Of a stretch of DNA of 64,000 bases, positions 54,740 through 64,000 are shown one piece after another. The DNA comes from Diatrype stigma (lineage: Eukaryota; Ascomycota; Sordariomycetes; Xylariales; Diatrypaceae): assembly GCA_022225965.2 (NCBI GenBank), contig JAKJXP020000025.1, positions 62,001 through 126,000 on the forward strand. The letters run 5' to 3'. Made by a program: the position numbers and the translations under genes. Below the pieces are notes generated by a model. That model had not been told where the DNA came from. It worked only from the letters and a program-made list of their open reading frames with translations, and ran no database searches. Position 1 is the first letter of the stretch, and each line of letters begins with the position of its first letter.

Positions 54740-56042
54740 GGTCAGGGAAAGCGTCGTTGGCGGTAGGCGTAGCATCTTCGTCTTTGGGGTGTGTGTGTGG
54801 GTGGCGGGCAGGGTGAGCGAGCAGAGCGGTCTTCAGGTTTTTTTGCGAACAGAAATATGCGATCGAAACTACAACAGACCACCTACCTGCCTGCCTATAC
54901 GAAGATATATATGTATGTTCGAGCGTGGTGCGGAATGTTATAATAAACGAAGAAGTACGGCCGGCCAAGCATCCTTGGTATATAGAGTCCGTTAATGAAG
55001 TAAACAAAAGGTGAACAGTTCATATCCATAATATCACCAGCACCTACCTACTTGACATGCTAAGGAAGTCGCAAGCTACGAAGCTTCATGTATCCCGTCA
55101 GCGGTATCGGGCGTCAGAGTTGTATGTACCTGCATAGAAGCCTCATAGTAACATCGTCTACTCCTTGGCATATCACGTCGTGGTGCGTCATAGCAACTTG
55201 AAGGTTGAATCATCGAATGTACCCTAGAACCTTGCCATATGGTCCAGCAACGGGTGTATGATAACACTTTGAAGGTATCTGGGCGAATGTAAGTAGCGAG
55301 AAGATTGCTATGTTTGTATACTGCCTATAGCATGATGTATGAAGTGCCTGGCCAAGGCTGAACTAACGTGTATGTCTCTGGACAGCTCTAGTTCGAATTC
55401 GCTCTGTTCTATTGCATGTGATGACATATCTGCCGATTAAAATGCCGTCATGAGAAGCACTGGTCGACACATGAAATACCCCTTTACAATTGCTGTTCAA
55501 TCCTTCCCTCCCGCTAAACCAGCCCCATCTCTAAGTTATTTGCCGTCGTGGCAATGGCAATGGCAATAGCAGTAGCAGTGCCTATTTCCCATTTGTTCCA
55601 TAGCAATTACTAGTAGCCGGAAACAAGGGTTGCCTCCTTGCCGATTTTCCATGATCCAAAAGGGGCTCCCTAATCTCTAAAGTGTTCCGAACATGATATT
55701 AGGTGATGTATAGTCTTGGGTTGTTCATGATATACCTAAGTCTTTTCGTAATCCATCTAATGCACGTGACCTGGCCCGTTGGTCACTCTTCCCCCTTTTC
55801 AACGATGGGGAACCTCCGGTTCCGGTCCCGCTGTGAACGAATTCTCGAAATGTAAATGCTGATTTCATGACTCGAAACCTCTTTCAAGATCAAAAGCTTC
55901 CAAAGCCTGCGCCGCGCTTGAACATGCTGCATATGAAGAAAGAAAAGAAAAGAAACCAAGGTGAGAGACAGTCCTTTTCGATCGTATGCCTGCGTCTCAG
56001 GACATGAGGCGATCCGAGTAAGCGACAACTCGAAAACAACTT
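54740..56042. other. intergenic, no gene seen
   Basis: About 1.3 kb between the start of the low-complexity gene and the end of the kinase gene, both on the minus strand. It should hold the promoter of the former and the 3' end of the latter. A CAATGG/CAATAG simple stretch is at 55550-55580. Confidence 0.6.
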
Positions 56043-58558
56043 TCAAAAGGCTGAGCCAAGCCCCTGTTTGGATTGCCTTTTGCTGAATCGATGGCGCTTG
56101 TTGTTTGTTGACACGTCGTCCAGGCTTGCTTGGCTCTTGCTAAGGTGGTTGCGGTGCGATCTATCGCTAACACCGTAATCCGCAGTAGGGTAACTACCGT
56201 TACCAGCAAACGTGCTGGCGGGGCTGGACATCGAAGATGACATGTCCCCGAATCCATTATCGTTCTGATAGTTCCCAGCCTGGTTCAGTGCAAGGTCCTT
56301 GGCCTGCTCGAGGCATTCGATCCAGTCGTCTGCGGTTGGTCGAGATGTATCGAGCGAGTTGCCTGTCTTAGTATCTTCGAAAGTATAGTGTATACCAGCC
56401 TTGGAACTGTCAGCTGCGGGAGGCCAAAGGCTAGCTGCAAGGGGCGAATAAGACTTACTGAATCAACACACCACACGGTCTGACCTTTTGCATCAATCTG
56501 GGTCCTCCAGGCACAGTCTGGTGCCAAAAGCGAGACTTCCTGTTTTGCCTTCTTTTCCTCGCCACCAGCTGGCGCCAAGAGGATCCGTCCGCTACTTGTA
56601 ATCATGACGAGTCTTTGCCTCTTCTTCGTTGTGCTTCCACCAAAGAACCGCGAGAATTTCCTGTGCCCTTCATCGCCCTTGTTATGTGGGCTGTTGGGTA
56701 TTGGCGCGGACAAGACCATGAGATCGCCAAGCTTCAATATTCTCTCGTTCGTTCTTGTCAACACAGGAGACCATTCAATATCCAACTGAGATGGTGGTGG
56801 AATATCTGTAATGATCCTGCCTGGGGTCCGCGAGCTGCCGTTGAGGGGATTGCCTGTCGTGCCTGGTCTAGAACCGGGCATTTGCTGCTGTGTACCCGGC
56901 ATGCCATTCAATTGAATGATTTTCGGTTCTTGCGATTGAGGTACAAAAGGCCGCAAGCGAGGCGCTTTCGTGCGCCACAAACCCTTACCGAACTGCTGGC
57001 CTTGGAAAAATTCGTGATTCTTGATATGTTCAATAGCAAGCCGCTGTGCGGGATCCAAGACTAGACACCGCTCGACGAGGTCTCGAGCTGCGAGGGGGAA
57101 ACCTGGGGGGAATTCATAGTCAAGGTTGACAATTTTTTGGAAGGTGAGGTACTCTGAACCCGCCTTGAAGGGAGGCCGACCTGCCAAGAGCTGGTAGACG
57201 ATGCATCCAAAAGCCCACAGGTCACTCGCCTTGCATGCATTTTTGTTTGTCAGAAGTTCGGGGCTGACATATTCGGCCGTGCCCACGAACGACGCCGCTC
57301 GGTTATCGTCTTGCAGCTCCTTTCCTTTCTGGCTCGACGCCTGACCAGGAGGAGCCCTCGGATCCGTCAGCAATCTTGCCGTTCCAAAGTCGGTGATTTT
57401 GACATGCAACTGATCGTCGAGAAGAACGTTTTCCGGCTTCAGATCCCGGTGGATAACGCCCCGGGAATGCATGTACTCGATCGCATCTAGTATTTGAGCG
57501 CCAAAAAATCTGGTGCATTCCTCATCAAATGTGCCCGTCTTTTTCAAGATGCCCAACAACTCTCCTCCGGTGCAGAGGTCTAAGACGTAGTACAATGAAT
57601 TCTCGTCCTGGAAGGTATAATAAAGGCGAACGATGCCAGGGTGTTCCGTCAGACGATTCAAGGTGTCCTTTTCGATGTTGACATATTTGATCTTTCTCTC
57701 TTTGATAATGTGTCTCTTCTCGAGAACCTTGATCGCGTACTCTTTGAGGGTTTGCCGGTCCGTGGCAAGATAGACTGTGCTGTATGAGCCTTCACCCAGG
57801 ACCCGACCAAAGGAGAAATCTCGAACGCCTTTCTTGACAGATTTCATGACCGTCTTCCCGTTTGCATCTACCTCTCTCCGCACAGACACTGCGGCCCCCT
57901 TATCTTTCCAGTCGTCACTACTACTCGCGGGCACGTCTGGATTCAGATTTCGGGGCTCGGGAACTATAGGAACACCTGGAATCGAGGCATAACCGCCACC
58001 CATTCCCTTCGAGCTCCTTCTAGGTGGAAGCGGGCCGCTTCCGCCCGATACAGGCAGCTGTCGAGATTGATTGTATGTCCTCTCCCTATGGCTAGACTCC
58101 CGTGTCGGTATGTTACCCGAATAGCCGCTGTGGTTCGATCTCGAGTCGGACCTAACGGGTGCGTTGTACCCCGACGCGTTTGAAGTTTCGTTTCTTAAGA
58201 GGTTGTACGAATTGGCCGCCTGGTCGCGTTCGGCAGCGACGGCTGCTGTATATACCGAAGGGGGGTGGGAAGACGGTCGGTAGGAGGAGAGGTGGCTATT
58301 TTGGTTATATGAGGACAACATTTGCTGGTCGCCCTGGAAGCTGGCGGGGGCCGTCATCGTTGGTTCGACTATTGGTAGGTTGTTATCGTAGGCGTCGGGA
58401 TCCTCGTAAGTCGACAACGTGGGATCGGACGCTGATTGAGGGACGGAGAGTTCTTCGGGTTCCGTCGACACCTCCCGGGAAGGATTTGACGTGGCATCGT
58501 CCGGGTTTGCGATGCGTAGGCCACCAAGGGCTTGAGAAAGACTAATATCGTTACTCAT
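56043..58558 (-). CDS. PDK1/Pkh-type AGC protein kinase
   Basis: Two exons, 58558-56459 and 56399-56043, encode 818 residues. The start is MSNDIS; an in-frame ATG 81 bases upstream would add 27 residues. A disordered N-terminus (1-240) precedes the kinase: glycine loop GEGSYSTVYLA (from 255), Lys277 in AIKVLEK, His370-Arg-Asp372 in HRDLKPEN, DFG, and the activation loop SFVGTAEYVSPELL that marks PDK1. The C-terminal region (about 600-735) has a PH-type domain: RILKLGDLMVLSAP, KKRQRLVMITSSGRILL, then WIECLEQAKDLAL. PDK1-type kinases phosphorylate the activation loop of other AGC kinases and act in sphingolipid, cell-wall and growth signalling. The second acceptor (CCAAG) is not ideal but restores the PH domain. 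All catalytic residues are present. Confidence 0.92.
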
Positions 58559-61500
58559 GGCGAATGTATGGTCGACGGAGAGGAATTTTTGATGGCAAAT
58601 GGCGTGATAAGACGGGTATCTTAGCAGGGACCGTGGCACTAAGAGTGACTAGACATCGAATGAAGGTATTTGAGGCCGTTAACCATTGCTGTAGGCTTCT
58701 GGGCTTCACGGCTGTGGTGTTCCTTTGAAAGGGCCAGAGAGTACAGTACGCAAGCAGGCTAACGAGGTGCTCTACAACTTGGGTCTTAACCAGCCCCAAA
58801 GGCAAGCGAAGGAAACTACCTAAGGTAATGCCAATGGGTGGTCGTTGGAGGTAAGTACCGGAGTAGGAGTATACTAGTTGGCAAGACGTAAGTAAGATGC
58901 AAATAGGGGATAGACTGGTAGGTTAGGTGCTGAAAGGGAATAGATAAATCACGGGTTGTCTACAACACGTACTCTCCAAGGCCGAGTTTGATAGGACCAA
59001 CCACTAGGTAGTAGCCCCGTACCTAATACAACTCGATGAGCTGAGGTGGGGATATTTCTGGTTGTCCTCAAGCCTCTCAGCCTCTGAAAGAACCAGTCAT
59101 CAGGATTGGGGGCGGGGGAAGGGAGTCGTTGATTTGGGGTGCGGGAAGGGGTAAAGTGGTAAGTGGTAGGTGGTAGAATGGTAAAGAGGTAAAGAGGTAA
59201 AGAGATAGGAGATAAAGAGAGAAGAAAAGAAAGAAGCAAAACAATCGATGATACTAGATGGAGTGTCGGGGCGTGAATGAGCGACGTACTGTGCAGGTAG
59301 TAGGTTCAATGTTTCCAGCGTTCTAAGGAGTAGGTGGCAGTGGTTAGGTTTTCAGGTGGTTAGTGCTAGGAGGTAGGAGGTAAGTTGGCTGGTTGGTAGC
59401 TGGTAGTGGTAGCTGGTAGCTGGTAGCTGGTTGGTAGGCCGGCAGGTCGGCAGGTCGGGAGGTCATGTAATAATTGAGAAGTCGTGGATAATTGATTAAG
59501 TAGATCCGATTAATTTCATTCATAGGGAAGGCACGTATGTAGCAGTGGTCGCAGTGGTCGCAGTGGCCGCAGTGGCCGCAGTGGTGGCAGTGGTAGCTTG
59601 GGGACACAGGCAAACGGAGCTGTCTACGTCTACCTAATCACGCACGTACGCGGGCAGAACGAGCTAGGAGAGATTGAGTATCTGAGTATCTACAATTGAG
59701 TATTTACATAACGAGGTAACCGGCAATTTGGAAATAGCTGCAAGTTACGTAGGTAAGTAGTATGTACATAGAATGGAAGGTTCCCGGTTTACTTCGTACA
59801 ATCCTCTGATTACCTCACCTATCTACCTGTACTCTGTCCGTACAATGAGGTAGGCCGGGCACTTGGGCATGCACCCAGGCACTCATAGCCATTTGCATTT
59901 CTAGAAGCCAGCTGGCGGGTTGGGTTCTGGATCTCGAGACAACCTGTCATTCATGGTTCGCTACAACCTTGCTCATAAAGTAATGGATAATCTACCTCCG
60001 TACGAATACACCTGAGCACCTGTATACCTACCTAGGTAGTCAATATGCAGTTGGCTCAACCTCATCTCGTATCCAAATACCTACCAAATATGCCTTGCCT
60101 ACTTACCCAGCTACCTACATCGAGGCCATGCTGTTCCACGGCTGCTGTTCCACGGGGACATCTCGCAAGCCAGCGATAACCTGCTTAAGTCATCTTCCAA
60201 CCCGAGGTTGAGCTGCTGCATCGGTGGGTAAGGGAAAGCATGCAGCAATATGCAGTGTAGACCAGAACCATGAAGGGGCGGGATAGATTCAACATGATGA
60301 TTCGTTATGTAAATTGAGATTGGATATGATAGGTATGTAAAGGTAGGTAGGCAGGGTAGGTAGGTGGACATAAAGCGCTCAAAAAACCATCAAAACCATG
60401 CGTGCAGTACCCGGTTTTGTGCAATAATTGAGGCAAGTGAGGCAACGCATAATCTGAACCGCCCAGTAAGATAATCGAAAAGACATGTGGTTGTCTGTAA
60501 CTCTGCCTTCGTAACCCTAAATATGCATGCGTGGGTGTCGTCCCTTGGAGATATACCGACAAGAGGGGCCACGAGTACGAAACATGTAAACGAAGATCTC
60601 GGCGATTTTACTCAGGTCTTGTATAGAAACAATAGCAACAATATCATCAAATAGGTACCGATCACTTTGCCTCAATATCAAGTAAATACCTTATGTACTT
60701 ACTTGGTAGTGCTGCTGCCTGCGGCCCGGAAGGCTTCATAGGTCGCCCATACTTTGTAAGGCTCCATTGAAGGCAGTCAGTCATACTATGAAACATTGAA
60801 TGCTGTCTGCTATCTGCTATCTGCTCGTCAGACTGTAACCCTATGAAACACTACGTCATTCCAAAGTCTTTCCACTTCTCTCCTAGCTTCACACACTTCC
60901 GGGGGCAATACGAGGGAGACAGCATGCACAAGTACGGATGTCTTGGCACAACTTACTTCGACAAGATGATGGATGGTATTATCCTGGTGTTTGAAACAGG
61001 TAAAGCCGGACCTGTCTATTGCTGAACTCCGGTGATGGATAGGTCTACTATTACCTACTAGGTAGGTCTCTGTACGGAGTCTGCGTACTTATGCTTTTAT
61101 ATGCATACCTACATACTTAATATCCTGAAACGTACGCGTAGGTATGTACATATGTACCTATCGGTCCTCAGCCACATGCAAACACTAATTGTAGATAGTG
61201 GGTACTTAGTAGTAGCGTACGGTACCAGAGCTTGCTAAGTACCTTGTAGGTATGTTGTATAGGAGCTCGCTACCAGTAAGGGCCTGCGGCTTGTTACCGT
61301 TCCCAGGTTCCTTCTACCGGTACTTTCTCCTTGACTGCTGGGCAGGTGGCAGCACTGAGAATACCTGCATACATACCACCTGCACCTACCACCTACCACC
61401 TACCACTCAGTTGATTTTGTGCCAAGTCGCAAATTCCCCCCGAACTTGCCCACTCGCATTACTCGCATCCACCGCGATCCTTCACCGTCCCCAATCAACC

Positions 61501-62142
61501 TTGAATCCATAACGCGACTGGGTAAAGCTTGAGCGACCAAGATTTGCGCCTCACGACAGTTGCAAATTCCCGTCCGGGCCAGACGCCAGACTGCCAGACT
61601 GCCAGAATACCTACCAAGCCCTATCTGCCCTTCCACCTACTAACTAATACCCAGTCACTGGCACAGCCACTGAAGCAATCACTGCAATCGGTTGCCCTAA
61701 CTTCGTAGTAGGAAGAGACCGATTTCTTTGCTTGTCGGCCCGCTGCGCTACCCTCGTTGCATACTACCTATTCTCTATTCCAGATAGCCTCTATTCTAGT
61801 GCGTACACGTACTTGCGTATGTGGATAGGTGGCAGCAGGTAGTCAGCGAGGAAGCTTAAGCATCCACTATCAAAGCACAGCATAAGGTGGGAGCGGCAGC
61901 TGTCGAATTTTGAGAATTGGTTGGCATCCGCTCAATCGACAGGAGTCGAGATCTACACAAGGCAGTTCCAGTCCCATCTTTCACTCACGGGATCTTCAAC
62001 CGTGTCCGTGGATCTCGGCGTATAGGTAGCGCATACGAAGTACACGCTATACAGTACATCCACAAGCACAAATTACCCACACCTGTATACCCAATCTCTG
62101 CGACGAGACTCAGCATTAGAACTTCCGGCGAAATCAAAGACA
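58559..62142. other. long divergent intergenic region (3.6 kb)
   Basis: Between the start of the kinase gene (minus) and that of the Swp73-type gene (plus). It is full of low-complexity purine and GGT/GGTAG runs (59140-59460), a GCAGTGGTC array (59542-59595), and TACCTA/TAGGTA words (60025-60039, 61051-61068). Untranslated exons of either gene are likely. No protein gene seen. Confidence 0.5.
59542..59595. repeat. 9-bp tandem repeat GCAGTGGTC/GCAGTGGCC
   Basis: About six degenerate copies of a 9-bp unit in non-coding DNA upstream of the kinase gene. Confidence 0.85.
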
Positions 62143-64000
62143 ATGATGCAACAAGCGTACCGTCCGTACCCGCAGCAGCAGGTACAGCCGCAGCTGCAGC
62201 AGCGCCCTCCTCATTCTGCTGGACAACGACGAGGAGGCATTGGTATGTGTGCACCCTTTGCTACTCCCACTCAACCCAGGCATCATCGCTTTCGACTACC
62301 TGCCTCCTACCTACCCCCTACCTACCTCCTACCTACCTCCTACCTACCTCCTACCTACCTCCTACCTACCTCCTACGCGCCTGCCTGCCTTCCTAGTCCA
62401 ACGTCTACGCGTTGCTGCCCTGTCCCATCGATCCATCCCGTCTATACATGCGTAAGTAGTGTATGGCCATAACCCCATCGTACCACATATGACATGCTAT
62501 AGTCCATAGTATACCACAGACTATAGTAAGATATAGATTCGAGAACCCCACACAGCTGCCCACATTCGGCTCCACAGACTTTGAACTAGGTACCGTGGCT
62601 ACCATACTTCCGGTGGTCCAGCCTTTCTTTGTACAGTCTGTTAGGCCTTAGCTATTTTCTGGTTTATGCTCTCCGTGGTTAGGGTCTCACAACCGTCTCA
62701 TCTTGCTTTCTACACATTTACATCGTCGCCTCTTGTCGCGCTACTACTTCTATACCGATAAACCATTAACCACCGTCATACCACAGGTCCCATGATGGCG
62801 TCCGGTCCTCATCATCACCAGACTCCCCAGAGCCAGGCGCAGATCGCCCAGCAGCAGCAACAACAGCATATCCAGCACGAGATGGCCCGGAGGCGGAGTC
62901 GCAAGCCAACCGACAAGAATCTCCCGGATGGCATCGATGATTGCACTATTGGTGATATGGCTGTGAGATACAGAGATTTACGCGACTACGAGAGGAGGCT
63001 CGATGCCACGATGACGCGCAAACGACTTGATATCGTGGATTCGGTCAATCGCAGTGTTAAGGTAAGATAAGACAAGGCGCAAACTTGCAAGCATTATACG
63101 GATTATGCTGACTTGTAGACAACTTCCTAGAGGTGGAAGACGCTCCGAATTTGGATAACGAATACTACGGAGGACCAGATTTGGCAGAGCAACGGCCTCA
63201 ATGTTGATACTTTCGACTTCACCTCCAATCTCGAGCCGACATATCGCGTTAAAATCGAGGGCCGCTTATTAGATGATGCCGATGACCTCGATAAGGACGA
63301 CCACAGCGATGACGCCGGCGATGCTGATCGTATGGATGAAGATGGCCCGGCGGACTCGAAACCCAAGACCACCAACAAGCAGCCCAAATACAGGTTGTCC
63401 CACTTCTTCAAGGCACTCACTGTTGATTTCCCGACCAGCCGGAAAGGTATTGATCAGAGCGTCGAATGGAAGAAGCCTGAGCGGAGTGGCCCATCCTCTA
63501 ATCTGCCTGCCGCTGCCGACTTCGACGAGCTTACTTTCAAGCGTGGCGGAGATGAAAACATGAATATCACTATCAATCTCTTCAGACATGAGGATCCCGA
63601 GCGTTACGCAGTTAGCCCGGAGATAGAGGATATAGTGGATATGGCAGAAGCAACTCGGCAGGATATTGTCATGGGCATCTGGGAATATATCAAGCTGATG
63701 GGCTTACAGGAGGATGAAGAGAAGCGCAGCTTCCGCTGTGACGATCTTCTCAGAAAGGTGAGCTCCATCTTGTTCTTTATAGTTCGTAAACTTACTAATG
63801 ATACTGCCAGGTTGTCAAAGCTGATTCGGGCTCTATTCCGAAATTACACGAATATATAACGCCTCATCTCAGCCCCTTACCGCCAGTCAAGCTTCCTTAC
63901 ACCATCCGGCTGGATGAAGATTTCCACAAAGACCCACAGCCAACCGTCTACGATGTCCGCGTTGCTGTGGACGATCCCTTGAAGGAGAAGATGCTAGCTT
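62143..64000 (+). CDS. SWI/SNF subunit Swp73/Rsc6 type (SMARCD), 5' part
   Basis: Four exons are visible (62143-62242, 62787-63061, 63131-63757, from 63811) and the gene runs off the right edge. The protein starts with a Gln-rich leader. The conserved SMARCD body follows: RKPTDKNLPDGIDD, an RYRDLRDYERRLDATM helix, KRWKTLRIWITNT, and the SWIB domain around QDIVMGIWEYIKLMGLQ ending in FRCDDLLRK. The fourth exon continues in frame (VVKADSGSIPKLHEYITPHL). Such proteins are core subunits of the SWI/SNF and RSC chromatin remodellers and bind transcription factors in the nucleus. The first intron is long (544 nt) and carries a repeat. The missing 3' part should hold the rest of SWIB and the C-terminal helices. 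Confidence 0.88.
62303..62376. repeat. 11-bp tandem repeat (CCTACCTACCT)
   Basis: About six copies of an 11-bp unit inside the first intron of the Swp73-type gene. Confidence 0.85.

Noticed and set aside
60843..61025. 60-codon plus-strand frame
   Set aside because: Short, no homology pattern, lies in a repeat-rich intergenic region.
1..64000. CRISPR array, bacterial operon or phage
   Set aside because: No regularly spaced direct repeats; introns and gene families are fungal.

Overview
This is nuclear DNA from a filamentous ascomycete, probably a Sordariomycete. Protein genes carry short GT-AG introns (mostly 50-120 nt). The gene content is typically fungal: a Zn(II)2Cys6 regulator, a tannase/feruloyl-esterase, a dynactin actin-related protein, a MINDY deubiquitinase, a GEN1/Yen1 nuclease, a Pkh/PDK1 kinase and a Swp73/Rsc6 subunit. 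No bacterial or organellar genes, CRISPR array or tRNA were recognised.

Left part (1-13.4 kb): a group of accessory metabolism genes. In order these are the 3' part of a berberine-bridge (BBE) FAD oxidase, a cupin gene with a disturbed 5' end, a short-chain dehydrogenase without the usual catalytic tyrosine (minus strand), a second complete six-exon BBE oxidase, a UbiA-type membrane prenyltransferase, a 170-residue protein of unknown function, and a membrane protein of the steroid 5-alpha-reductase family (minus strand). Together they look like tailoring genes of a prenylated-metabolite cluster. No polyketide synthase, NRPS or terpene cyclase lies inside the window, so the core enzyme would have to be to the left or be absent.

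Middle (15-35 kb): MINDY deubiquitinase with a C-terminal CaaX box, Zn2Cys6 regulator, DEDDy exonuclease plus HRDC protein whose Gln-Gln-Pro repeat is broken by an assembly gap, a small membrane-anchored protein, a tiny three-exon minus-strand gene at 26.1-26.5 kb found only by splicing, a secreted eight-cysteine protein, a DUF4267 membrane protein and a secreted tannase/feruloyl esterase.

Right part (35-64 kb): housekeeping genes with wide spacing. These are Arp10/RO7-like dynactin subunit and GEN1-like resolvase (divergent pair), a BTB protein, a conserved nuclear-type protein, a low-complexity three-exon protein, PDK1-like kinase and the 5' part of an SWI/SNF Swp73-type subunit running off the right edge. 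Intergenic DNA is rich in TACCTA/TAGGTA motifs and simple repeats, and contains one possible MITE and an 18-base match to the start of 5.8S rRNA.

For every spliced complete gene, the exon lengths in the model sum to a multiple of three. Splice sites and starts are read by eye. Family names come from motif recognition, not from a database search.
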